Below are positions 1 through 7,017 of a DNA stretch of 24,396 nucleotides, one piece after another; within the stretch, counting starts at the first letter, position 1; every line of letters starts with the position of its first letter. The stretch covers positions 1-24,396 of the forward strand of contig CAZWVR010000028.1 in NCBI GenBank assembly GCA_964637235.1, in the 5' to 3' direction. Source of the DNA: CAZWVR01 sp964637235 (GTDB lineage Bacteria; Bacteroidota; Bacteroidia; Bacteroidales; S143-33). The translations under genes and the position numbers were made by a program. The notes under the pieces are model-generated. The model worked only from the letters and a program-made list of their open reading frames with translations. It was not told the DNA's origin and did not search any database.

Positions 1-259
<259 letters not shown>

Positions 260-321
260 AAAATCCGTCAGCTCCGATGATTAACTCTCTCCCCCTCTCA
301 ACTACCCCATTCCAATATTTT

Positions 322-329
322 CAAAGAAC
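322..329 (-). promoter_or_regulatory. boxA-like motif in the 16S leader (copy 1)
   Basis: The minus strand reads GTTCTTTG followed by AAAATATTGG, 22 nt downstream of the -7 box of the nearest promoter and about 62 nt before the 16S 5' end. It resembles the boxA antitermination element (E. coli TGCTCTTTA) in sequence and position. The same or a one-base variant word follows each of the other three promoters (426-433, 538-546, 662-669). The boxA role is inferred. Confidence 0.5.
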
Positions 330-351
330 TTTTTACTAATTTTAGCGAATG

Positions 352-383
352 CAAAGATAAAAACTTTTTTTATAAATCGCAAA
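352..383 (-). promoter_or_regulatory. rRNA promoter P1 (nearest to 16S)
   Basis: The minus strand shows a -33 element TTTG (380-383), a 20-bp spacer and a -7 element TATCTTTG (352-359), an exact match to the Bacteroidota consensus TTTG / TAnnTTTG. The bases after the -7 box are CATTCGC, so the GCAnnCGC word shared by all four rRNA promoters is present. The start of transcription should lie a few bases past the -7 box, giving a leader of about 85-90 nt. Confidence 0.85.
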
Positions 384-425
384 ATTTTTCTTGTTAAAAA
401 AAATAAAATTTTATTTCTAAGATTG

Positions 426-433
426 CAAAGAAC
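426..433 (-). promoter_or_regulatory. boxA-like motif (copy 2)
   Basis: The minus strand reads GTTCTTTG, 16 nt downstream of the -7 box of P2. It is identical over 8 bases to the leader copy at 322-329. Confidence 0.4.
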
Positions 434-449
434 ATTTATTTTGCGTCTG

Positions 450-481
450 CAAAGATAAATAAATTACAAGAATTCTCCAAA
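450..481 (-). promoter_or_regulatory. rRNA promoter P2
   Basis: TTTG (478-481), a 20-bp spacer, then TATCTTTG (450-457) on the minus strand, followed by CAGACGC, which fits the shared GCAnnCGC word. It matches the Bacteroidota consensus exactly and lies 98 bp upstream of P1. Confidence 0.85.
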
Positions 482-537
482 AAAAATTACAAAAAAAACT
501 GTTAAATTTTTCTTTACCTTGCCTTTCCAGACAGAAT

Positions 538-546
538 CAAAAGAAC
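538..546 (-). promoter_or_regulatory. boxA-like motif (copy 3, one extra T)
   Basis: The minus strand reads GTTCTTTTG, 13 nt after the -7 box of P3. It has one more T than copies 1 and 2. Confidence 0.3.
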
Positions 547-559
547 AAAAATGCGAGTG

Positions 560-591
560 CAAAGATAAAACATTAATTGTATTTATCCAAT
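560..591 (-). promoter_or_regulatory. rRNA promoter P3
   Basis: ATTG (588-591), a 20-bp spacer, then TATCTTTG (560-567) on the minus strand, followed by CACTCGC. The -7 box is perfect; the -33 box has A instead of T at its first base. It lies 110 bp upstream of P2. Confidence 0.8.
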
Positions 592-661
592 TTTTTAATC
601 TAAAAAAAAACTAAAAAAGTTATATAAGAAGTTTTTTCTGTTCTGGGCTCATTCAAATTTT

Positions 662-669
662 CAAATAAC
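662..669 (-). promoter_or_regulatory. boxA-like motif (copy 4, one mismatch)
   Basis: The minus strand reads GTTATTTG then AAAATTTG, 20 nt after the -7 box of P4. It aligns over more than 12 bases with the leader copy GTTCTTTGAAAATATTG at 313-329, which suggests the modules arose by duplication. Confidence 0.35.
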
Positions 670-689
670 GTCGTATTCAAAAGCGGTTG

Positions 690-721
690 CAAAGGTGGAT
701 AAGATTTTTGAAGTTTCCAAA
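690..721 (-). promoter_or_regulatory. rRNA promoter P4 (most distal)
   Basis: TTTG (718-721), a 20-bp spacer, then CACCTTTG (690-697) on the minus strand, followed by CAACCGC. The -7 box keeps TTTG but has CA in place of TA, so it is the weakest of the four. Spacer length and the GCAnnCGC start region match the others. It lies 130 bp upstream of P3. Confidence 0.65.
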
Positions 722-802
722 TTTTTAGGAATTAAAAAAAGTTAAAAAGGGGTTATTAAAGTAAGAATGAAGCAATTATCAAGTATAAAGTTTTAAAATG
801 TG

Positions 803-1024
803 TGAGGGCGGAGGCGGGTTATTGAGCAGTAAGCGAGGCTATGGAGGTGCTTGCGGGCGGAGGCTGAGCGGATAGCGAAGCCCCACGCACCGCAAAGCGA
901 AGGGAGGTTTAGGCGAGCGAGCTGACAGGCGCAGCCTGCTGCCGCACGCCTTACCGAGCTGAGCATAAGCACCTACCAGCCGAGCTACTGCGAGATACGA
1001 GCCGTAGCCCGACCCGCAGCCAAG
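803..1024. repeat. GC-rich island with long imperfect inverted repeat
   Basis: About 220 bp of clearly GC-rich sequence sits inside very AT-rich DNA and has no open frame of note. Arms at 826-852 and 967-991 are imperfect inverted complements: they share GCAGTA, GGCT and AGGTGCTT in the same order, about 21 of 25 positions with two small gaps. The 10-mer GGGCGGAGGC occurs twice (806-815, 855-864), and AGCGA-type words recur throughout. It could be a dispersed palindromic repeat, a structured RNA or a transcription insulator between rnf and the rRNA promoters; the sequence alone does not decide. Confidence 0.6.
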
Positions 1025-1195
1025 TCATAAAAAAGATTACAAGCAATAATAAAACATTAGGTATAGTAAAAATTTAGAATCAGGTTAGAGAAATAGCACA
1101 ATGAAAAAGAACGCAGGAATGTAAATTCATTCGATAAAATTAAAAAGACACAGCATATAAGAAGCTGGGCTGCGGGGCACACCCAAAAAATAATC
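1025..1195. other. AT-rich spacer downstream of rnfA
   Basis: This stretch is non-coding. It includes a short GC-rich patch (1164-1184) containing GGCTGCGGG (1168-1176), the exact inverted complement of CCCGCAGCC at 1013-1021 in the edge of the GC-rich island. I see no clean hairpin plus T-run that would end rnf transcription here. Confidence 0.4.
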
Positions 1196-1774
1196 TTATT
1201 TAACCATAGAGGCAAATCCCATAAAAGCCAAAGACATTATAGCTGCTGTCACCAGAGCAATTGGAATACCTTTCATACCTTCTGGGACATCGCTTAGGTC
1301 CAGATGTTCGCGTATACTAGAAAAAACAGTCAGAGACAGTCCAAAGCCTATGGCATTAGAAAAAGCGAAAACTACACTTTGCAGCAATCCAAAATCTTTA
1401 TTATCCACAGCCAAAATAGATACTCCTAAGACTGCGCAGTTAGTAGTAATCAAAGGCAAATATATACCTAATGCTTGATATAGAGCGGGACTAACTTTTT
1501 TCATAATAATTTCCACCATTTGAACGAGAGCGGCAATAACTAATATAAATGCGATTGTACGCAAAAATACGATATCAAAAGGTTCTAATACATATTTTTG
1601 CAATAGCCAAGTAACCAAAGTTGCGAGTGTCATAACAAAAGCTACGGCGCCTGTCATACCTATTGCAGTTTCTAATTTTTTTGAGACGCCGAGGAAAGGG
1701 CATATACCCAAAAATTTAGTAAGTACAATATTATTTACAAAAACAGCAGAGACGAATATTAAGAAGTATTCCAT
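1196..1774 (-). CDS. rnfA: Rnf electron transport complex subunit RnfA
   Basis: This is an integral membrane subunit of the Rnf complex, which moves electrons from reduced ferredoxin to NAD+ and couples this to Na+ or H+ export. The 192-residue length is normal for the family. Six hydrophobic helices are visible, with FLGICPFLG (C25) and TTNCAVLG (C113). In this family these cysteines, together with the matching pair in RnfE, hold a [2Fe-2S] cluster in the membrane. It starts at an ATG 14 nt after the rnfE stop and is the last gene of the rnf operon. Downstream DNA runs into the GC-rich island and the rRNA promoters. Confidence 0.95.
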   Translation of the reverse strand: MEYFLIFVSAVFVNNIVLTKFLGICPFLGVSKKLETAIGMTGAVAFVMTLATLVTWLLQKYVLEPFDIVFLRTIAFILVIAALVQMVEIIMKKVSPALYQALGIYLPLITTNCAVLGVSILAVDNKDFGLLQSVVFAFSNAIGFGLSLTVFSSIREHLDLSDVPEGMKGIPIALVTAAIMSLAFMGFASMVK

Positions 1775-1788
1775 AGCGAATTAATTTT

Positions 1789-2385
1789 TTAATGTTTTAA
1801 TTTATTAGCAATAGCGATCATATATCCGAGTACAAGGAATGCCCCGGGAGCGAGTATAAATACTAAAATTCCATCGCCGTTATAAATATGTAGGTTAAGT
1901 CCGAAAATTTTACCTGCGCCTAAAATTTCTCTAATACTACCGAGAATAGTTAAGGCTAATGTAAATCCGAGGCCCATACCTAAACCGTCCAGCATAGAAT
2001 CAAATACAGAGTTTTTGGAAGCGAAGGCTTCTGCCCGTCCCAAGATTATACAGTTAACCACGATTAGAGGGATAAACAGTCCAAGTTCTTCGTGCAAAGA
2101 AGGTAAATAGGCATGCATCACAAGGTCAACCAAAGTAACGAAAGAAGCAATAATAACAATAAAAGATGGGATGCGGACTTTATCAGGGATTAAAGACTTA
2201 ACTGATGATATTACCATATTTGACATAAAAAGGACGAAAGTTGTAGCCAATCCCATACCTAATCCATTGATAGCGCTGGTTGTAGTACCTAAGGTAGGGC
2301 ACATACCTAAAAGTAGGACTAAAACAGGATTTTCTTTCAAAAATCCTTTTGTAAGTATCTGTATTTTAGGTTGTTTCTCTGCCAT
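1789..2385 (-). CDS. rnfE: Rnf electron transport complex subunit RnfE
   Basis: This membrane subunit is homologous to RnfA (NqrD/RnfE family) and pairs with it in inverted topology. It has 198 residues with about six hydrophobic helices. LLGMCPTLG (C29) and VVNCIILG (C112) carry the cluster-binding cysteines. The motif GMGLGFTLALTILGSIRE matches family wording. The ATG lies 5 nt after the rnfG stop, and rnfA follows 14 nt further on, so translation is probably coupled. The order G-E-A at the operon end is the usual Bacteroidota arrangement. Confidence 0.95.
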   Translation of the reverse strand: MAEKQPKIQILTKGFLKENPVLVLLLGMCPTLGTTTSAINGLGMGLATTFVLFMSNMVISSVKSLIPDKVRIPSFIVIIASFVTLVDLVMHAYLPSLHEELGLFIPLIVVNCIILGRAEAFASKNSVFDSMLDGLGMGLGFTLALTILGSIREILGAGKIFGLNLHIYNGDGILVFILAPGAFLVLGYMIAIANKLKH

Positions 2386-2390
2386 TTTAA

Positions 2391-2999
2391 TTAATTTTTA
2401 GAGTTCAAATTAGGTTTAATATATTTAATAAAGGATGTATAAGCTCTTTTAACAGCGTCAGTATAAGCACGGGAGCTTATAGTAGCAGCTGTAATAGGTA
2501 TCACATCGCCACCGTCCTTAGTAACAGCCAGTTTAAAATTTTGTGGATTTTTACCATTAAATTGATTTGACCAATCAGATTTTTTCTTGTCAATTTTATC
2601 ACCGAGTCCTGGAGTTTCTTGGTGATTTAGTACACTAGTATTATAAATAGTTCCATCTGGCAAAAAACCGACCATTACATCAAAACGTCCACCAAAACCT
2701 TTAAGCGTATATGTTTTAACAGCCACGCCGACGACTTTGCCATTTTTTTTGGCTATATAACAATCCAATGAGTCCAAATCAGAAGGTACTGTTATTTTTT
2801 CTGCGAGAGGGTTATTATCAAAATCTGGTAATACCAATTTCAAAGCTTGTTTTTCCTTTTTTTTGTTAGCCTCTTCTATTGGACCTTTTGTAAGTGTATA
2901 TACATAACCTAAAAGAGCAGATGATATTAAAGTGACGAAAAACAAAGTTAAAGACATTGTCAGCAAAGTAGAAGGCATTTTTTTTATCTTATCAGCCAT
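2391..2999 (-). CDS. rnfG: Rnf complex FMN-binding subunit RnfG
   Basis: This subunit carries covalently bound FMN. It has 202 residues: one N-terminal membrane helix (about 11-33) and an extracytoplasmic FMN-binding domain. HQETPGLG (126-133) is a conserved family motif. The flavin attachment motif reads ITAATISSRA, with the acceptor threonine at T173; many RnfG proteins have SGAT or TGAT here, so the second position is Ala instead of Gly. The start overlaps the rnfD stop by 8 nt, a sign of coupled translation. Confidence 0.94.
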   Translation of the reverse strand: MADKIKKMPSTLLTMSLTLFFVTLISSALLGYVYTLTKGPIEEANKKKEKQALKLVLPDFDNNPLAEKITVPSDLDSLDCYIAKKNGKVVGVAVKTYTLKGFGGRFDVMVGFLPDGTIYNTSVLNHQETPGLGDKIDKKKSDWSNQFNGKNPQNFKLAVTKDGGDVIPITAATISSRAYTDAVKRAYTSFIKYIKPNLNSKN

Positions 3000-4002
3000 T
3001 TTTATTTATTTTTTTATTAGTACCGAAAACTTTTGGACGAGTATATCTATTAATTAGAGGCACGAAAGCGTTCATAATCAAAATAGCAAAAGAAACACCT
3101 TCTGGGTATGCGCCCCATACACGTATTAAGACAGTCAGCAAACCAATAGAAACACCGAAAATAATTTGTCCTTTTGGCGTCATAGGGGAAGTGACGTAAT
3201 CAGTAGCCATAAAAATACTACCGAGCATAAGACCACCTGTCAAAAGATGGAATAAAGGATTAGCGTATTTATCAGGATTTATCAGCCAAAGAATTCCAGT
3301 AAAAAGAGCGACAGTGACTAATATAGAGACAGGAATATGCCAAGTTATGACTTTTCTAATAAGTAGATAAATACCGCCTAATATTAACAAGATAGCAGCC
3401 ATTTCTCCGAGAGAACCTCCCATAATTCCGTAAAAAAGCTGAGAATTAGAAGGTATTTGGTGCATCAAATGAGAGATAGTTTCTCCATTTTTCACTCCTT
3501 CTTTAATAATACCCAAAGGAGTAGCACCAGTATGTACATCAATATAATGCATTCTATCTTTAAGAGGTATTGGCCAGCTAGTCATAGCGACGGGGAAAGA
3601 AATAAGCATAAATACTCTGGCCATAATAGCAGGGTTAAAAATGTTCTGTCCCAAACCGCCAAAAGATATTTTTCCTATACCGATAGCAACGAAAGTACCG
3701 ACCAGCAGCATCCATATAGGTAGATTGCTGGGGACATTCATAGCCAAAAGCAATCCAGTGACAACAGCAGAAAGATCAGAAATAGTACTTGGTTTTTTCA
3801 AAAAATATTTAGTAAGCAACCATTCAAAAAATACAGAGGAAATAATAGAAACTGTGATAATGATAAATGCCCCAAGACCAAATAGATAAATAGAAAAAAT
3901 AGCAGCAGGAGATAATGCGATAATAACATCAAGCATAATGCGCTTAACAGTAAGCGGAGTTTGAATATGGGGCGAATTAGATATGACGAGTTTATTTTCC
4001 AT
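2992..4002 (-). CDS. rnfD: Rnf complex FMN-binding membrane subunit RnfD
   Basis: This polytopic membrane subunit (NqrB/RnfD family) carries a second covalent FMN. It has 336 residues with about ten hydrophobic segments. GGLGQNIFNPA (115-125) is a family hallmark, and VHTGATPLG (156-164) gives the flavin-linked threonine at T161. SPMTPKGQIIFG near the C-terminus also matches. The ATG is 18 nt after the rnfC stop; the gene ends inside the rnfG start region. With rnfG and rnfB it forms the electron path across the membrane. Confidence 0.95.
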   Translation of the reverse strand: MENKLVISNSPHIQTPLTVKRIMLDVIIALSPAAIFSIYLFGLGAFIIITVSIISSVFFEWLLTKYFLKKPSTISDLSAVVTGLLLAMNVPSNLPIWMLLVGTFVAIGIGKISFGGLGQNIFNPAIMARVFMLISFPVAMTSWPIPLKDRMHYIDVHTGATPLGIIKEGVKNGETISHLMHQIPSNSQLFYGIMGGSLGEMAAILLILGGIYLLIRKVITWHIPVSILVTVALFTGILWLINPDKYANPLFHLLTGGLMLGSIFMATDYVTSPMTPKGQIIFGVSIGLLTVLIRVWGAYPEGVSFAILIMNAFVPLINRYTRPKVFGTNKKINKNG

Positions 4003-4020
4003 TGTGCCAATGTTTATGAT

Positions 4021-5370
4021 TTATTTTTTAGATTTTTGTTTTCGTTCTCTAATAATAGCACCGACAGTGCGTTTTCCGAAACGTATATAATCCAAAAGAG
4101 GTCTACTTGACGGACAGATGTAAGAGCAAGAGCCACATTCAATACAATCCATAACATTATGTTGTTCAGCTATATCCCAGATTTGTTTTTGAGCCACAGA
4201 CATAAGCAGATAGGGTTCTAATCCTTGCGGACAAGCATTTACACACCTGGCACATCTTATACAGGGCTGCACTTCTCTACGATAAGCCATTGAACGGGGT
4301 AAAATCAAGATACCGGAAGTACCTTTTGTAATAGGCACATCAGTATTTTTAAGGGCTTTACCCATCATAGGACCGCCTGCGATGATTTTAGCGGTATCTT
4401 CGGGCAATCCGCCAGCGGCTTCTATCAAGGCAGATATTGGGGTACCGATTTTAGCAATATAATTTCCCGGCTGTTTAACAGAAGGACCTGTAATAGTAAC
4501 GACCCGTTCAAAAAGTGGTTTATTTTTTTGGACAGCTTCATATACAGCATATGTGGTACCTACATTATGAACAACGACACCTACATCAATAGGTAAACCA
4601 CCAGATGGTACTTCTCGACCGGTAATTGCCTTAATAAGTTGTTTTTCACCGCCCTGAGGATATTTTACTTTAAGAGGCTGAACGCTAATTTCAGGATAAT
4701 TTTCAGTAAATTTAAGCATTTTCTCAATTGCGTCAGGTTTATTAGCTTCAATACCGATTACTGCTTTATCTACTTTAAGAGCTTTCATAAGTATCTTAGT
4801 ACCAATAAGTATCTGTTCTGTTTTTTCCAACATCAATCGATGGTCAGAAGTCAAAAATGGTTCACATTCAACGCCGTTGATAATAAGTAATTCGCATTTT
4901 TTACCGGGGGGGATACTAAGCTTGACATGAGATGGGAAAGTAGCACCACCAAGACCGACTATTCCCATCTCTTCAACTTTTTTAATAATTTGTTCAGAAG
5001 TCAAAGTTATATCTCGTTTTATATCCTCAGATCTATCAATATTTTCCTCCCATACTTGCTCATCGTCAACTTTAATAACAATTGCATCCACTTTATATCC
5101 TGAGGCGTCAATGACTTTATCAATTTTAGTGACAGTTCCAGATACTGGGGAATGAATATTTGCAGAAACGAAACCTGTTGCTTTAACAATTAGCTGTCCG
5201 ACTTTTACTTTATCTTTTTTCTTTACTAATATTTCCCCAGGGCGACCGAGCTGTTGTTGAATAGGAATTACTAATTGTTTAGGAACTGGCAAAATTTTTA
5301 AAGGTTTATCAGCAGTTAATTTATATTCCGGAGGGTGAACACCGCCTTTTGGAAAAGTCTTCAATTGCAT
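4021..5370 (-). CDS. rnfC: Rnf complex NADH-side subunit RnfC
   Basis: This peripheral cytoplasmic subunit exchanges electrons with NAD+/NADH. It has 449 residues: an N-terminal sandwich domain (residues 1-105), a flavin/NADH-binding core with GLGGATFPSH (139-148), NGVECEPFLTSDHRLM (165-180) and GGEKQLI (240-246), an SLBB-like region, then two [4Fe-4S] motifs with C370, C373, C376, C380 and C409, C412, C415, C419. All cluster ligands are present. It sits 14 nt after rnfB and 18 nt before rnfD. Length and layout are normal. Confidence 0.96.
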   Translation of the reverse strand: MQLKTFPKGGVHPPEYKLTADKPLKILPVPKQLVIPIQQQLGRPGEILVKKKDKVKVGQLIVKATGFVSANIHSPVSGTVTKIDKVIDASGYKVDAIVIKVDDEQVWEENIDRSEDIKRDITLTSEQIIKKVEEMGIVGLGGATFPSHVKLSIPPGKKCELLIINGVECEPFLTSDHRLMLEKTEQILIGTKILMKALKVDKAVIGIEANKPDAIEKMLKFTENYPEISVQPLKVKYPQGGEKQLIKAITGREVPSGGLPIDVGVVVHNVGTTYAVYEAVQKNKPLFERVVTITGPSVKQPGNYIAKIGTPISALIEAAGGLPEDTAKIIAGGPMMGKALKNTDVPITKGTSGILILPRSMAYRREVQPCIRCARCVNACPQGLEPYLLMSVAQKQIWDIAEQHNVMDCIECGSCSYICPSSRPLLDYIRFGKRTVGAIIRERKQKSKK

Positions 5371-5384
5371 ATTTGTTAATTTTT

Positions 5385-6395
5385 TTAAGAATTAGAAGAA
5401 TTATTATCCTGCTCTTTTTTAGCAGATTGTTTAAGATTTATATCATCCGAAGGAGGATTATCTGCTGGTTTATTTAATAAAGAATCTTTGACTTTTACTT
5501 CTGCCTGCAACTTTTCATCTTTAATTTTAGCTTTAGCAGCTGTATTAGAAGTAGTTTTCTTTATTCTAACTTTACGTGGAGGAAAATTTATTTCAATAAT
5601 AGAATTAGTAGGACACACAGGTACACAAGCTCGACATAAACGACATTTATCCGGATCAATATAAGCTAAATTTCTATCATACATTGTAATAGCGTCAAAT
5701 TCGCAAGCTTTATAACAAGCGGAACAACCGATACAACCGACTTCACAAGCTTTACGGGTTGTAGCGCCTTTATCCATGCTAATACAAGCGACATATATCC
5801 TTCTACTTTTCTTATTTATGCTTCTGAGTTCAATAATATCTTTCGGGCAGGCTTCTACACAGGCACCGCAAGCAGTACATTTATCTTCAATAACGACAGG
5901 TAGCATAGTTTCTGGATCCATATACATAGCGTCAAACTCGCAAGCAGCGACACAATCGCCATGCCCAAGGCATCCGTATTGGCAGTCAGTATGACCGGAA
6001 TATAATGCAGCTTCCACCGCACAGCTTGCAGGTCCGTCATATTCAGTAGTTCTGGGACGATACTTTGGAGAGCCCTGGCATCTTACTACTGCTACTTTGG
6101 GAGCTTGTTCCACAACAGTTTTTCCTAAAATTTCTGCGACCTTTTTCATTACCTCATTACCACCCACAGGGCAAAATAGATTGTCCAAAGAATCAGCCCT
6201 AACACAAGCTTCTGCAAAATTTCTACATCCGGGGAATCCACAACCTCCACAATTTGCATTAGGTAAAACCTCTTCAACCTCGTCTATACGGGGATCCTCC
6301 TCAACTTTAAACTTTTCCGCCAGAAAATACAATACAATAGCGGAAATAAGTCCTATAATAACCAAAGTTAATACAGACCATAAAATAATATTCAT
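5385..6395 (-). CDS. rnfB: Rnf complex ferredoxin-like subunit RnfB
   Basis: This is the iron-sulfur subunit that takes electrons from ferredoxin. It has 336 residues: an N-terminal membrane helix (about 4-25), an Fes [4Fe-4S] domain with C49, C52, C57 and C75, then four ferredoxin-type cysteine motifs, around C138-C152, C173-C183, C217-C231 and C251-C261. The tail from about 275 is rich in Lys, Asp and Asn and of low complexity, a common extension with no assigned role. The ATG comes 3 nt after the stop of the rseC-like gene, so the two are almost certainly co-translated. Confidence 0.95.
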   Translation of the reverse strand: MNIILWSVLTLVIIGLISAIVLYFLAEKFKVEEDPRIDEVEEVLPNANCGGCGFPGCRNFAEACVRADSLDNLFCPVGGNEVMKKVAEILGKTVVEQAPKVAVVRCQGSPKYRPRTTEYDGPASCAVEAALYSGHTDCQYGCLGHGDCVAACEFDAMYMDPETMLPVVIEDKCTACGACVEACPKDIIELRSINKKSRRIYVACISMDKGATTRKACEVGCIGCSACYKACEFDAITMYDRNLAYIDPDKCRLCRACVPVCPTNSIIEINFPPRKVRIKKTTSNTAAKAKIKDEKLQAEVKVKDSLLNKPADNPPSDDINLKQSAKKEQDNNSSNS

Positions 6396-6398
6396 ATT

Positions 6399-6821
6399 TT
6401 AAAATTTTGACTTTATCTTAAAACTAAATACTCTGTTCAATCTTTTCTTGAAAAAGTATAAACTAAAATAATAAAGTACCATTGCTCCAAGAGCAATAAG
6501 CCCAGATAAACCTTCACTTAACCCCTCTAAAATACAAATAGCTAAAACAAGAATTAAAACTATAAAAGGTAAAATATAACCGATAAAAACAGCTTTTAAG
6601 CCCAATTGTTCATCATAATATATTTCTATCTCCTCATTTGGCTTTAATTCCATAGACTGGTCGTTTTTTACCTCTATAAATTTATTGTTCATCTTAGCTA
6701 CTGCACATGAATTCTTGACTTTACAAGTTTTACATGCAGGTGTATCAACTTTTACTTGGAGAATTACTTTATCCCCACTGATTTCCCTTACAATAGCCTT
6801 ATGTTCAATCGTTTCATTCAT
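6399..6821 (-). CDS. RseC/MucC-like membrane protein (SoxR-reducing system family)
   Basis: The protein has 140 residues from the ATG at 6821; an in-frame TTG two codons upstream is less likely. The N-terminal half carries C30, C33 and C39 in TPACKTCKVKNSCAVAK, a cysteine set seen in RseC family proteins, followed by a beta-rich segment. Two membrane helices (about 75-97 and 104-124) are followed by a basic tail. RseC-like genes commonly head rnf operons in Bacteroidota, and rsxC/rseC proteins in enterics act with Rnf-type complexes to reduce SoxR. A redox-linked accessory or assembly role for Rnf is inferred from the 3-nt spacing to rnfB. Confidence 0.85.
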   Translation of the reverse strand: MNETIEHKAIVREISGDKVILQVKVDTPACKTCKVKNSCAVAKMNNKFIEVKNDQSMELKPNEEIEIYYDEQLGLKAVFIGYILPFIVLILVLAICILEGLSEGLSGLIALGAMVLYYFSLYFFKKRLNRVFSFKIKSKF

Positions 6822-6844
6822 AAACAAATTAAATTAAAACGGCA

Positions 6845-6875
6845 TAAAAATATAATGATATTTATCAATATCAAA
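6845..6875 (-). promoter_or_regulatory. Possible proximal rnf operon promoter
   Basis: The minus strand has TTTG (6872-6875), a 19-bp spacer and TATTTTTA (6845-6852), one base off the TAnnTTTG consensus, 23 nt before the rseC-like ATG. The region is very AT-rich, so a chance match is possible. Confidence 0.35.
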
Positions 6876-6931
6876 ATTTATAAAAAAAAATTTTTTTAAC
6901 ATACTCTGCAAAATAAAAAGACAACTAAAAG

Positions 6932-6939
6932 CAAAGATA
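6932..6939 (-). promoter_or_regulatory. Possible distal rnf promoter (-7 box)
   Basis: The minus strand has TATCTTTG followed by C, the same -7 box as the rRNA promoters, about 110 nt upstream of the rseC-like ATG. I see no TTTG at the -33 distance, so the box is either weak or activator-dependent. Confidence 0.4.
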
Positions 6940-7017
6940 GTCTTTTGGGTTGCCCATAGCTTGCTAATTTTATAAAAACTGAGTTTCAATCAATTAGAAT
7001 AAAAGTCAAATAATAAG

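Noticed and set aside
803..1024. tRNA, tmRNA or known riboswitch in the GC-rich island
   Set aside because: No cloverleaf, no CCA-type end and no motif of a riboswitch I know could be found on either strand; it is kept only as an unexplained structured repeat.
3798..4010. Alternative minus-strand frame inside rnfD (70 codons)
   Set aside because: It overlaps the well-supported rnfD N-terminus in another frame and has no recognisable features of its own.
6946..6956. Small palindrome TGGGTTGCCCA as a terminator of the phosphatase gene
   Set aside because: The stem is only 4 bp, with no T-run on the minus strand after it.
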